Origin: Nitzschia sp. DOCU1
Lineage: Eukaryota > Bacillariophyta > Bacillariophyceae > Bacillariales > Bacillariaceae
Direction: 5' to 3'
Assembly: GCA_951394045.1 (NCBI GenBank)
Contig: OX595985.1
Coordinates: forward strand, 2,046,001 to 2,110,000
Length of the DNA stretch: 64,000 nucleotides
Positions 23,301-33,443 of the stretch are shown here, in pieces. The notes beneath the pieces are model-generated. The model had not been told where the DNA came from, searched no databases, and saw nothing but the letters and a program-made list of their open reading frames with translations. Within the stretch, counting starts at the first letter, position 1, and each line of letters opens with the position of its first letter. The translations under genes and the position numbers were made by a program.

Positions 23301-25038
23301 ACGTAGGGAATTCCCTGGACAGTTTGTGAGCCGTATTATCCAGGGGGTTCAAAAGATCAACCGTTGCCTCTTCTTCCTCCTCTGAGTCCTGAGAAATGTA
23401 GCCGATGGCTTCGTTTTCATTGTCGTCCTCCTTGGCCCAGTCTTCGTCTGCTGCTTCTTCCTCTACACTTGATTCTTCGTCCGCTTCCTTGGGCGCGTTG
23501 TACATTTCTACCCGCTGGTCGACGGGGATCACGTCTTCGGAGTCTGCGACCTCCGTATCATCCGAACTTGACACTCCCAATAGCAAGGGCTCGTCCTCTT
23601 TCAATGGTTCTGTTGCAGCAGTCTCTTCGTCAGCAGGCTCGCCACTTGCCTCGACGGCAGCACCGTGGCTCCCCGATCGCGACACAGCCTCGGGCAGTGA
23701 TGTCTCGTCAATCGTTCCTTGCCCAAACTTTAACGGTTCATCTTCCTTGGGTGTTTCAAGTCGTTTTGAAGGTGATGACTGGATCGGGGAGGAGTACTTG
23801 GCCTTTTCGGGTGAGCCCGACGAGTCTGTCTGATCTAGGCTACTGGCCAGCTCCAAATTTCGTTTGACGTCTTCAAGAACTTGCATTTCCTCCACTGAAA
23901 GATTCATCGAGGCACCTTCTGCAGTGGCCTCTTCCATAAGCTGCAGAAACTGGGACTCGACTTCTGGAAAGGTGGCACTTGCTTCGTCCCAGGAGGAATT
24001 ATCAAACATGTCGACAGCGCCATGACATTGAGTATTCTTTGCAGGGAGAAGACTCTGCTGAAAAACAGGGTTGGTTGTGTCCCAGGTCATGTCTGTGGGA
24101 GGATTCTCGTCTCCTGTCTCCTTCTCTTTCTTTTCTTCTTGCTGGGAGTCTTCCAGTCGCTGAAGTTCTTGCGCAAAGGCGTCGTCTACTGGGTCAAAGA
24201 TAGAAACATCTGTGTTGGTGTCAAGGCCCTCGAAAGGGTCGTTGGATGACAATATGTCCGCTTCCGGCTCGGGTGGAGGCGTGGGAGGGTGTTCAATAAT
24301 CGATCGCATATCAAAAGCTCCAGGACTCCTAGCAGCAGGTGTCCCTGAAGGGGCCCCTGAGGCCTCTGAGTGGATGTCACCCAGTGGAGGATCCTCGTGG
24401 TCCGACATCTTGTCCAAGCTTTTTTGCGGACTTAATTGCTTGACAGGGCTGCTGGTGGGCGGCTCTGCTGGATCTTGCGACCCACATGCCTGAAGCAATG
24501 AAGAAGGATCTTCCCCGTCCGAGTCCACCGTGGTTGCCGTGCCAGGCTCCGAAGACTCCTTCTCATTCTCACTGGCGAACGCTACGGATGTCTGTTCCAT
24601 TTCCTCCTGCTCCTCTTTTTCTTCAGGCCCGTGTTGCGGCTGTGGACACTTGCCTTTATCTTCTCGTTTCTTGGCCTTCATTTTTCGTACTAGATCCGAT
24701 TTGCGGGTTCCTGGGACCGATGGACCCGGCTGTTGTCGTCTTATTGGAAATGTGGCAGTGGGGGATTCCTCTGGGGGTGGCTCTTCCTTCTTTCTCGGTG
24801 GTGTCGACAACTTATTTTGAATATATGGGGACGAGAAGGCGTTCTTTCTGGACGGCGAGGCAAGGCTGGGGACTGCCAGGTTTTCCGTGACATTTACTGC
24901 ATCGGGCGTTCCTTCTTTAGTAGAGCCACCATTGTTCGGACTAGCCAGTCTGGCCTTGTGACGTTGATACCGCAGTTGCTTTTCCTTCTTTTGATTCCGA
25001 ACAGCAAGGTCTTTCGAGTCCTCTGTGCTTGTCATCAT
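20323..25038 (-). CDS. Large TBC-domain Rab-GAP
   Basis: Intronless, 1571 residues. The first 1000 are mostly disordered, acidic and Pro/Ser-rich, starting MMTSTEDSKDLAVRNQKKEK; a Pro run (PPPPPPAGG) sits near 640. Around residues 1085-1130 an F-box-like stretch is visible (PRIIPAVLSFLGDPVAVCR). The TBC domain follows: the arginine-finger motif IERDVERS near 1175 and the glutamine-finger motif GYCQGMDYV near 1344, then helical blocks such as WPELRCLKTCCRVF and MWDIWLVERSFKIFFRVG. TBC proteins stimulate GTP hydrolysis by Rabs using these two residues, so both catalytic residues are present. The roughly 170-residue spacing between fingers is much longer than usual (about 40), because of a Ser/Glu-rich insertion. 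Confidence 0.87.
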   Translation of the reverse strand: MMTSTEDSKDLAVRNQKKEKQLRYQRHKARLASPNNGGSTKEGTPDAVNVTENLAVPSLASPSRKNAFSSPYIQNKLSTPPRKKEEPPPEESPTATFPIRRQQPGPSVPGTRKSDLVRKMKAKKREDKGKCPQPQHGPEEKEEQEEMEQTSVAFASENEKESSEPGTATTVDSDGEDPSSLLQACGSQDPAEPPTSSPVKQLSPQKSLDKMSDHEDPPLGDIHSEASGAPSGTPAARSPGAFDMRSIIEHPPTPPPEPEADILSSNDPFEGLDTNTDVSIFDPVDDAFAQELQRLEDSQQEEKKEKETGDENPPTDMTWDTTNPVFQQSLLPAKNTQCHGAVDMFDNSSWDEASATFPEVESQFLQLMEEATAEGASMNLSVEEMQVLEDVKRNLELASSLDQTDSSGSPEKAKYSSPIQSSPSKRLETPKEDEPLKFGQGTIDETSLPEAVSRSGSHGAAVEASGEPADEETAATEPLKEDEPLLLGVSSSDDTEVADSEDVIPVDQRVEMYNAPKEADEESSVEEEAADEDWAKEDDNENEAIGYISQDSEEEEEATVDLLNPLDNTAHKLSREFPTFDAAAVVAMKSLAPTIEVDGLSAFDGSSLTDTASIATSTAVGCMQRLAAMAPPPPPPAGGKRKKKRSKTTKNKGGAIPLIAPIPEEKLKKWEEAKTRGLTHLASMKAKLLDSFDGFKSESSVGVTETSEPSLFASSTTKPAKTTTNEKAQLPVNIGNVAGDTKLAEKVASASLAAALSFDERLASPGPVSPATSHAKPSTENPVVGGAFQNWTESDFKQARLSPTKCEEPSMEDDVDQKVLLTWLTREVFGNDQIQTEQSNIPFVLRLLLEDDDNFNKMCQYLADSVNNSTAKLAETDTFDEWTLASTETRDDSISAKGSMTSRTQEFEKARPILKPVLLSHDSQKLASGLLAANFVSFLYLASKLTKVSSPFGSTNPFLAAMVTLSLHGAGVKLNRGSKGSPSLQQLIFDHPLGRAELVVKFAYMVCHPSVEKPTPETIPEAPSTPRAALKLVTYKDAIAVDPTDPVTPNAANLSKARRSPRFTVPTGSPSPFETALWETPRIIPAVLSFLGDPVAVCRVKMVNRYCHRLVSENEHQLMQDAARVGGLSMNIRPAFWLWIALDKCEPDVTSRASRVSTAEELQDLAEEGKEGKWSHVIERDVERSFGTLPPHKTGARLRTDSIVRALVFWGKNRLMKRGVKGGGDETPLPELGPSKKPKDKPVRSSASPPPWECSPGREDDDETSETPTDTVSDWGGVSPVASMTETSTVGFIDGENEGSGRYTVVPREELALSGNCLTPVMKTNLQNKLRFILHTLAASHGSVGYCQGMDYVVAHLLRILQDTIRWNAVQNTLPSCIVSTSTLPDLSSMKDEPLLAIYDEIDKSLVVEEAIFRVMDTFFTSYNLRHMYWPELRCLKTCCRVFERLIQIKLPVLADHFEHHDLNVGLFALGWFQTLFLYLPSMPSATVCHMWDIWLVERSFKIFFRVGTAILFLSQPILLNHELEGMMTYLNTIPDATLLKADILIPCALNIKVTTRMLQELEAEVAATEV

Positions 25039-25743
25039 GTTATTTAAAAAGCCGGTTGCTTCGACTATTCTGGAGGTGGCTTAATGATTTTCCTTCAGAT
25101 TGCTGAAATGTCAACGCAATCACTCCAATAACCTCAGAATAACACTAATAGACGGGGAAGTACCCTACTGAGGCTGTAAGGAGGTATGAATGCGAAAAAT
25201 GGGTCGTTGCAATGGGGCCGTCGCTCTGATAACAACAAATCCTTGTTGTCATGGTGTGCTCGAAGCAACCGCTGTGCATGCGCAACGGGGGATTTGCGTG
25301 TGCACGTCGTTGCGGACAGCACGTCGGGCAATCGTCCGAACTGCCGAGCGCGCTGGCCGATCGGAACTTCCTCCTCGCCCAGTGTTCCAAATATATGCCT
25401 CATCATCCAACAAATGGAATCTCGCCCTATATAAAATAACGGCTGGATCGCCTGGTTAGTGTTACTTAGCATGCCTGGTGACTCAGAGCGTCATTTCAAA
25501 ATTGATGTGAACTCAGAAGAGCCGTTTGGGCGTTTTCAGGCCGAATTGGGCGTTTTCCACTGAAAAATGTCCAAGTCGTCACTTAACACCTGAACACGCT
25601 ATTGCGCGTGTCTCAAAGAGCCTTTGGGGGAAAGGCCTCATCGACGACAACAACGACTGCCACCTGGCAGCAAACTCTTCTATCTTTCACCATGATGAAC
25701 AACTTCGTAGTCTCATCAGATTCAAAAAGACTATCTATCGGGC
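25039..25743. other. Divergent promoter region (TBC gene / PRMT7)
   Basis: A 705-bp interval between two divergent start codons. No coding or repeat feature supported. A near-repeat TTGGGCGTTTT/TTTGGGCGTTTT occurs at about 25525-25556. Confidence 0.45.
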
Positions 25744-27966
25744 ATGAGCGACGATGTAACTAGAGCCCTCCAATCTGCCAAGTACAATGAGACGGTTCAG
25801 ATAGTTGTGACGGACGACGAAGGCAACTCGCAAGAGATTTCGTTGGTGGCATCTTTGGATCGAGAAAATGGCGGCATCCAGTGGATCCAGGCCGATCCCG
25901 ATACTCGAGTTCAACGCCATTTGAGGACAAAACGATGGATCTTTCCCATGCTCAATGATCACTGCCGCAACGAGCTGTACGACAAGGCCATTCAACGAGC
26001 ATCGGAAGAAGTCAGTCGGCGTTATCAATCGGCTCACTCGTTGAAAGAAGGCGAGAGTGCCGTCCTACACGGACTCGATATTGGAAGTGGAACAGGTCTT
26101 TTGGCAATGATGTCCGCCAGAAGTTTGAATCAAATATCATCATCTGCTTTTGTAACCTCCTTGGAAATGTCCAGCGCCATGGCGCAAATCGCCAGAGAGA
26201 CCGTCGCTGCCAATCATTTCCAAGATTCGGTAAAAGTGGTCGAAGCACATTCGTGTGAAATGCCGCCGTTGGACCCCAAAGCAATGCTGTGTACTTCGGA
26301 ACTATTGGAAAGTGGTTTATTGGGGGAGGGATGGATACCGGCGATGAGAGATGCCTGGCAGCGACATTTGGATCCTAGCGCGGTGGTAGTACCGAGAGGT
26401 GCAAGGGTGTATTGTCGAATTGTCGAAGGAAAGGGCCTCGTCAACTTTTGGGGGCCGCATCAAAAGCTAGATGGTTTTCCCAACAACAAATCGCTTTCAT
26501 TATCTTTGGATAAGGAAGAAACATGTTTTTTGCTGCATGGTGAACACGGAGGGGTTCAAGTGCCAATTCATGTTTCTACCCTATTGGAGGATCCTGATTA
26601 TCCTATTCGATTTCTGTCCGAAACAATAAACGCGCTGGAGATTCGTGTCGACTCCAAGGACGCATTGCCTCCACCCGAGGGTCAGAAATGCTCGACTACA
26701 TTTGTACCATCGGCGACGGGTGTTGCCCATGGAGTCCTATTTTGGTGGGAGCTGGAGCTTTTTGGCGTTGACCTGTCATACAACACCGGGCCGGAAATGG
26801 GGCCCTGGCAAGATCATTGGCATCAGTGCCTCTTCGTTTTTTCATCTCAGGAATGTCTACAAGTAGAAAAGGGAGTGGCGGCTACGCTTCAGACGTCACA
26901 CAATGACAGCTCGGTTTCCTTTGCGATTGTGCCGGGAGACTCTACTGCCAGCCACGAGGAAGCAAAACGATCCCGAGCAGTAGCACCAGATACGAAACTG
27001 ATATCGCCTCTGCGAGCATGGCAACTTAATGATGTGGACAGATCCACGGCATTGCGTGATGGTATCAGCACGCTTCTCAGCCAACGGGGAATGGATTCAG
27101 TGGTCCTCGATCTTTCAGACTTTTCCTTGTGTGCAATGATGGCAGCGCTACTGGGAGCCACAAATGTCACTTCTTTGGAGGCAAGCTCGTCCGAACTTCC
27201 AGAGTCTACAGCCCGGATTGCTCAAATTGCCAATGCACTGCCACTTTCGGGCTCGAATAACTTTCAACTGATTCGATGCCACCGCGAGCAGCTCACGGTG
27301 GACCTACTTGGCGGGAAACCAGCTGAGATCGTGCTTGCGGAACCACACTACGAAATATTGGAAGGTTGGGTCTTGCAGGAAGCTCTCGACTTTTTTCATA
27401 CATTGAGAAAGCTAAAAAATCGAGGCGTTGTACGACCAGACGCTATGATCCTTCCATCGTATGCCAAATTCATGGCATGTGCGATTGAATCCAAACATGT
27501 TTGGGATGCGTATCGACAGTGCGATAGCCAAATCCGCGGTTTTCGACACGACGTTGTGAACCACTATCACACAATCCACGATCACGATTTGTCACTGCCG
27601 TCTTGGCAGTACCGAATATCCAATCTTTCGGAACCTTTTGAATTGGGAATGCTTGACTATTCAAAGGACACCATGGTGGAATGCGAATCCCAGACGGTTC
27701 CTTTCCGTCGTATAGGAACATGTCACGGAATATTGGTCTGGGTTGAATATGGAATACCGTCCCGTGACACTGCTACAAACGTCCTCTCCACCAGAGGACG
27801 CTCCTATCACCAAATCATTCGAATGTTGAAGGAGCCGGCCTTGGGATTGACTCCCGCAGATCGTCTTTCGTGCAAACTTTCGTTTAGCGCGTTCGAACAA
27901 GAGGGCTATGACTACAAGTTCGAAATTTCTGTTCAGAGAAACGGTACTGTTGGTCACAATCCCTAG
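25744..27966 (+). CDS. PRMT7: Protein arginine N-methyltransferase 7
   Basis: Single exon, 740 residues, ATG 25744. Two tandem methyltransferase modules, as in PRMT7. The first has the SAM-binding motif LDIGSGTGLLAMM near 108-120, an acidic residue ending the next strand (SLEMSSAM) and the double-E loop SELLESGLLGEGW, followed by the beta-barrel beginning VPRGARVYCRIVEG. The second module (about residue 430 on) keeps the fold but has a degraded SAM motif (VVLDLSDFSLCAMMAA) and a loop reading AEPHYEILEGW; in known PRMT7 this half is catalytically inactive. PRMT7 makes monomethyl-arginine on histones and RNA-binding proteins. Length is close to the animal enzyme (about 690). Convergent with the next gene, 113 bp between stops. 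Confidence 0.92.
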   Translation: MSDDVTRALQSAKYNETVQIVVTDDEGNSQEISLVASLDRENGGIQWIQADPDTRVQRHLRTKRWIFPMLNDHCRNELYDKAIQRASEEVSRRYQSAHSLKEGESAVLHGLDIGSGTGLLAMMSARSLNQISSSAFVTSLEMSSAMAQIARETVAANHFQDSVKVVEAHSCEMPPLDPKAMLCTSELLESGLLGEGWIPAMRDAWQRHLDPSAVVVPRGARVYCRIVEGKGLVNFWGPHQKLDGFPNNKSLSLSLDKEETCFLLHGEHGGVQVPIHVSTLLEDPDYPIRFLSETINALEIRVDSKDALPPPEGQKCSTTFVPSATGVAHGVLFWWELELFGVDLSYNTGPEMGPWQDHWHQCLFVFSSQECLQVEKGVAATLQTSHNDSSVSFAIVPGDSTASHEEAKRSRAVAPDTKLISPLRAWQLNDVDRSTALRDGISTLLSQRGMDSVVLDLSDFSLCAMMAALLGATNVTSLEASSSELPESTARIAQIANALPLSGSNNFQLIRCHREQLTVDLLGGKPAEIVLAEPHYEILEGWVLQEALDFFHTLRKLKNRGVVRPDAMILPSYAKFMACAIESKHVWDAYRQCDSQIRGFRHDVVNHYHTIHDHDLSLPSWQYRISNLSEPFELGMLDYSKDTMVECESQTVPFRRIGTCHGILVWVEYGIPSRDTATNVLSTRGRSYHQIIRMLKEPALGLTPADRLSCKLSFSAFEQEGYDYKFEISVQRNGTVGHNP

Positions 27967-28079
27967 ATTTTTCTAGAGATAGAATAATACTCAGAGTACT
28001 TGTAGATCACTTTCGAGTCTCCTCAAGTGCTCAATGTCTATCCTAGTAGTAGACTATGTCTCCAACACGATGTGCGGTC

Positions 28080-29744
28080 TTAGTCAAACCGCGGCAACTT
28101 TGAGTTGATGTATTGAACTCCGCAACCCATGACGGCCTCCCCTGTTGTTGGATAGCTGTGAATATTTCTTCCAATGGCATACAATCCGAGTTTGTTTTTG
28201 ATTGCCAAGGAGACTTCATTGATCATTTCTCCAGCCCGTTCAGCAACAATTGTGGCTCCCACAATCTCGTCTGTGCCTTTTTTTACTAAGATCTTGCAGA
28301 AGCCGACATTGTTGCCTTCGCAAATGGCACGATCGTTATGTTCCAGGCCCGCTCGGTATATATCTACTGCGATGCCTTTCTTGTCGGCTTGCGCCTGTGA
28401 TGCAATCCCAACGGTAGCGTATTCCGGTTCCGTGTAGGCTACAGCCGGCACAACCAAGCTACTCAATTTCCAGTCATCACCCGCCAATGCATTTTGAACA
28501 ACGAGCTTTGCCATCTCGCCAGACATATGTGTTAAGCGTGGCACACCAGCCACACAATCACCAACTGCGAAGATCGAAGGATTGCTGACGGATCGAGACA
28601 AGTCGTCGACGGCGATTCCAGCACCGACTTTATACTCCACGCCTGCGGCTTCTAGACCTAGGTTTTCCACATTGGCAGCGCGACCAGTCGCCACCAGCAA
28701 ACATTCACATTCATAGTTGGCGCCGTCTACTGTCACCCTGATTGTGGGAAAGTTTTCAGGAGTTCCTAGGGATATTGTCTCCACCATTTCTGCCTTGGCC
28801 TCAGAGAGAAATGTGACTCCGTCTTTCTCTAGCTCTTTTTGTAAAATCACGGCGGCTTCTTCATCTCCGCCTTTGGACTGAAACAAGCGAGAGGACCGGT
28901 TTACCACCGTCACTGAGGATCCCAATAGGGCGAAGCTCTGTGCCATTTCCAATGCAATGACGCCGGCTCCAAGGATTATCATACGGGGCGGCAGCACCTC
29001 TAGATTGAACAGTTGTTCGTTGGTGGTGTACGGCGCGTCTTTCAATCCTGGAATGTCAGGGACGATGGGGCGACCGCCTGTAGCAATGACGCAATTTTTG
29101 AATTTCAACGTTTTCCCATTCACCTCTATCGTATTGGGACCTGTTAAAGTGCCCCGACCTTGGAAAACATGTGCTCCAGTAGCCTCTGAGCCTGGATGTC
29201 CATCGGCGGGAGCAATGGTGGCACGACATCTTCGAACTCGCGCCATAACGGCTGCAAAGTCAACTCGGAAGTCACCAGTAATGACTCCAAACTCGGCAGC
29301 ATTTTGGACTTGCTTGACAGCTTTAGCAGAGCGTATTAGAGCCTTGCTGGGAACGCAGCCGACATTTAAACAGTCTCCTCCAGCTAAATGTTCCGAGATC
29401 AGCGCCGATTTGGCACCACGACGGGCAGATTGCTTGGACGACACTAGACCACCAGCACCGGCACCAATGGCAATCAAATCATATTCTTCGTGGGGTTCCT
29501 TGCTCTCATAATTTCGAGGATGAACTTCGTTGAGTAGTTCGGCATTATGGACGTCCAAAGGCCAGACATTCAGCTTCTTTCGTGCTTCTTCTGCTTGTTC
29601 GGCGCTCCCAGCTGTCCACTTGCTGGACGACATGACGACGATGTTTCGACGAGACAAAGCGGCTCCAACGCAGATATTGACTGGAGGGAAAGCAAATGCA
29701 GAAATGGATCGAGATGCAAGCAATATCAGGAAGCGATGGTTCAT
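28080..29744 (-). CDS. Plastid FAD pyridine-nucleotide-disulphide oxidoreductase (mercuric-reductase-like)
   Basis: 554 residues from ATG 29744; an upstream in-frame start would hide the signal peptide. MNHRFLILLASRSISAFAFPP is a signal peptide followed by a diatom plastid cleavage motif (SAFAF), so import into the secondary plastid is inferred. FAD-binding GAGAGGLVSS, redox-active pair CLNVGC in GGDCLNVGCVPSK near residues 120-127, NAD(P)-binding LGAGVIALEMAQSFALLG, second FAD motif FAVGDCVAG and a dimerisation domain ending IHSYPTTGEA. In this family the C-terminal motif usually reads HxHPT; here HSYPT replaces it, as in several uncharacterised MerA-like proteins. Substrate unknown; it lacks an N-terminal heavy-metal-associated domain, so mercury reduction should not be assumed. 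Confidence 0.85.
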   Translation of the reverse strand: MNHRFLILLASRSISAFAFPPVNICVGAALSRRNIVVMSSSKWTAGSAEQAEEARKKLNVWPLDVHNAELLNEVHPRNYESKEPHEEYDLIAIGAGAGGLVSSKQSARRGAKSALISEHLAGGDCLNVGCVPSKALIRSAKAVKQVQNAAEFGVITGDFRVDFAAVMARVRRCRATIAPADGHPGSEATGAHVFQGRGTLTGPNTIEVNGKTLKFKNCVIATGGRPIVPDIPGLKDAPYTTNEQLFNLEVLPPRMIILGAGVIALEMAQSFALLGSSVTVVNRSSRLFQSKGGDEEAAVILQKELEKDGVTFLSEAKAEMVETISLGTPENFPTIRVTVDGANYECECLLVATGRAANVENLGLEAAGVEYKVGAGIAVDDLSRSVSNPSIFAVGDCVAGVPRLTHMSGEMAKLVVQNALAGDDWKLSSLVVPAVAYTEPEYATVGIASQAQADKKGIAVDIYRAGLEHNDRAICEGNNVGFCKILVKKGTDEIVGATIVAERAGEMINEVSLAIKNKLGLYAIGRNIHSYPTTGEAVMGCGVQYINSKLPRFD

Positions 29745-30309
29745 TCTAAAGATGCTAGCAGTTGCGATATTTACATGGTGCAACAAAGTGGCATCAAGAT
29801 ATCCTTGTAGATCATGCGATGGCGATCGCATCGAAATCTTTCTTTGGCCGCGGCGGCGCGCGGAGAACTCAAGAACCGTGTCTTCGGGTCATTCGAGCTC
29901 TCCTCTTTTCAGAGCTCGCAGATGTGTACATTGTTGACTCACTTGACTTGAGAAACTGGAGCTATCTGTGCTAGGAGTAATAGGGATTCAAAACCACAAC
30001 ACCATCATCCATAGAGCACTTGTTTCCTACCGGTAGATCGAACCTGTAAAGAACGAGGGTAGTCCCCGCCACCCAATAGCTCCCGACATACATTCTCTTC
30101 AAGCCCGCATAGCAAGGAAGGAAGAGACGGAAGTCGATAGGGTAGATGATTCACAGTTGTCAACAACAAGTTCGAAAATGGCGACTAGTACTATCGTCCT
30201 CGCACTGCACTGATAATCTCTACGAGTACAACGTGCAAGGCGACTCGTACTGTAGCAAAATGGAGAAAGTACTAACATAAAAATTCAAAGCCGTTATGAT
30301 TGCTGCCTA
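29745..30309. other. Intergenic region with one CTACCGGTAG palindrome
   Basis: Lies between the start of the oxidoreductase and the stop of the first class C receptor. No gene seen. A perfect 10-bp palindrome CTACCGGTAG is at 30027-30036. Confidence 0.45.
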
Positions 30310-33300
30310 CTACACCAGTAGCGTAGCACAAGTCGCGGCATCGTCGTCATTTTGTTGCAGCAAGTGCAACTCGGCCGCTGTGTCCATAGTCGAATTGGTT
30401 GTGTTGTCTTCGTGTTCAGAAGCAAATCTTATGGGCTTCATAGGAGCTTGTTCCTTCCTATTATCGGCAGTGGCTGTTGACTTATTAGACTCTTGGTCCG
30501 TTGGACTTTGTTCATAATTTGTTCTTAGATCGCCGTCATTGACCTCGAGTTCAGCAATCGACGGGAGGCGTTCCGGAACCTTGAGTCCATTACCAGTAAA
30601 GTTTCTTGGTAAAGGGGTGCCGACTTGTGTCGACACTTGCCTACTGTCATTTTTCTCGTCCGCTCGGTCGTCTGGGGCACTATTATCTTCTCTGTCGCTT
30701 TCACTCTCAGCTTCAGCAACAGACAGAGGTCCTCGGGATGGCAATTGGGGCGGTGCGGTGCGACGCTTTTCTTCGTTCGGGAGGCCCGCGTTCTTGCCCT
30801 CAGCTGAGGACAGGGAAAGCGAGCTCCATCTGGCCGAAGGTGGGATATCGAGCGAATGACGACGAGTAATGATTGGAGTATTTGCTTCAAGAGGCTCTAA
30901 TCTTGTTCTGGTTGCAGATATACCCTCGTCGTCTGCTTCGCATTCGCTTGTAGATATTTCCGAGAAGTATACGATTTCTTCAAAAGAAACAGACCTGCTC
31001 GGTCTACCGGTAGTTGATATCGATGATGAATTTTGCGACAATGAAGATAATGATGGTTTTCCTCGATCAGAGCGAAAACCTGATTGCTTTGGCAGCTCAG
31101 CTTCGTCGTGCGCCCTGGCAGTATCTGCAGCTCCATCCTTGAGTTCCTCCTCAATGCTCGCGCATTCCAAGGTTGATTCCCTTGCCAACCTCCCAGAGGC
31201 AGTGACATTCGAGAGATGATCGACGGGAGCCCTGCCTGATGAATTCAATACGTGATGATCATGATTGGATAGGTTGCGAACCGCTCTCTCAACATCGGCC
31301 TTGTCACTCATGCTCAGGCCGTCGTGAGATTTCCTGTAAACACTCAGCATCAAGTTTCCGAAGATTAAAAGCACTACGACCAAGTCATTCATCCATATAA
31401 CAGAACAACGAACAAAAAAGCTCGTTGCAGGATAGTCTCCTGCAATCACTAGTACGGGAACTGACGAAGGAATAGGGTTGAGGGGAATGTACACCAAGAT
31501 GGAACGGAGATATTTGTTACCTGCCGTCGCCCCACCCCAATCGTTGCGTAAACACTCACCTCCTATCAGAAATATCTGTAAGTTGGATATCATGGCGATC
31601 GTCACATACTTGTGTTCACTGTACTTGGTCGGGATCTTCCGCGCCACGTAACACATCCAGGAAGCCACAGCGCACAGCCCAATGTTAAGTGCAACGAGGA
31701 CGCCAAGGAATGCTCTCCAGTACTCAGATGTGCAATACCCCTGCGATTCCAATGGATCACCGAACTGATCTTCTAGCACGGTATCCCGCTCCCAGTGCAA
31801 AGGGTCGACGATTGTCCATGTTGTCAAAACGACCACATACAGCAGAAGGACAGCCCCGATAACGAACATCGTCTCCTTAAATGTTGCGGTACTGCGTCGG
31901 TACGACGTCATGGTACTAGATCCGGAAATGGATGCCCCACTAGTATGCCCTTGAGTAAATATGACGTAGACCCGGCGGACCTTGGCAAACAGAGTTCCAA
32001 ACGTTACGGAAAACCCAACGCTGTAAAGCCATGGTATCCAAACACATGCCGCCACGGGACCATCGCCTTCGTCCTCCTGTACCATTGCAAGAATGGTCGA
32101 CGTGCTGATTAAGCACCCCAACAAAACCAATACAAGAAAAATTGGCTGGCTGAATCTTACTTGGGAGCTTGCTCTATGCATGTAGAGCCAGATCGCGCAC
32201 ACTAGGATGACAAAAGTGTTAACGGCGAACATCGTGTATGCAATGTCTTTCAACGCAGGTGGGATCATATTCAGATCCTCTTTTACTTCGATACTGCAGT
32301 CATCTGTGAAGTAAGGGCGGGTTTGAGGAGTAGACAAAATATTAGAATGATGGATTTGCCGGACACAATACACAACGCATTCAGCAACGCGACATTCGTA
32401 CCCCCAGTCCAACGTGTGGATTCACAGATGCAAACTCCGTAGGAATTAGACGCCCCGTGATCAGGATCACAAGGTAGTTCGCAATCGTTCCCCGCGGTCC
32501 CGATTGGGCATAGTTTCTTCTCAAAGTATTCGAAATAGAGTTCATCGATGATGTGGTTACTGATCGAGGCGTAAATCCATTTGTTCAATAGGAATGCAAC
32601 TGTCGGATCCAAGTCCCTGCTTACTGGCCATGCAAGCAGTTGTCTATCCAATCTTTCTCCGGTTACCACAACGTCGGTCGTATCAGCTTGCATGCGGCGA
32701 AGAATCAATTCGTCAGAAACCAGAAGGAAGCACTCCTCGTTTTTGAGCATATCAATACATTCATTATCTAGCGTCGAACCACAGGGGACAATTTGCACGC
32801 CTGGGAAAGCTGACTTGAGTACTGATTCCACATATGAGCTCTCCTGAGCGCAAACACCAGCGCCCATTCTTTCCGCTTCCGTTAGTGTCGTCACATCGAG
32901 ATCCGGTCTTTTTGTCTTTGCAGTGAACTTCATCGATGAGACAGCTGTAGTGAGCCATGCAGGTGTAAAGTCAACCAAGTCATATCGACTGTTGGTAACA
33001 CAATCAAATTATTTTCATTGCGACGAAAAGTGAGAATACGCTATCAATCGAGATCACAGCAGCAAGCAGCACTCCACGAACCTAGGGCTGGGCCAAAAAT
33101 CGCCAACTATCATGTCATAATCGGAACATAGGTACTCTTCACCGTTGATGGAACGATTTTCACCATCATGACACTCGGGCGATAACAATACCAAATTATC
33201 CCCATACAGCTCCTGAAGATCCCTTATTTCAAACTTGAGCGTTATATTGTCACCACGAGCAAGATCCTCAATCCTTCCAAGCAGATCTCTTTGAAACTTC

Positions 33301-33443
33301 CCGAACGATTCCGTTGGAATATAACCCGCGTTTATTGTGATCTCCGAAGCAAAACCGGACATCTCAAAGTGAAAAGCCTTCGCTGTGCCATGATGCCGAA
33401 GTGCAAACAAAAGCGTAAGATATGGCCAGAAGGAGTTGTTCAT
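30310..33443 (-). CDS. Class C GPCR (GABA-B-like) with type II PBP and EGF-like ectodomain, copy A
   Basis: Exons 33443-33082, 32988-32402, 32303-31560 and 31460-30310 close in frame to 947 residues. A signal peptide (ends near GTAKA) precedes a type II periplasmic-binding-protein fold, residues about 28-285 (ITINAGYIP...; CSDYDMIVGDF; RYDLVDFTPAW), related to the ligand cores of ionotropic glutamate receptors and bacterial amino-acid binders. A Cys-rich EGF-like module follows (CPIGTAGNDCELPCD...GVCICESTRWTG). Seven TM helices of the GABA-B type start near 330, with IPWLYSVGFSVTFGTLFAK in TM3. The roughly 330-residue tail is Ser-rich. Metazoan GABA-B receptors carry a type I Venus flytrap instead, so this domain order is unusual. 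Intron 3 is 99 bp, stop-free and in frame. Confidence 0.87.

Noticed and set aside
28957..29511. 184-codon plus-strand frame opposite the FAD oxidoreductase
   Set aside because: Antisense shadow of a highly conserved enzyme; no independent features.
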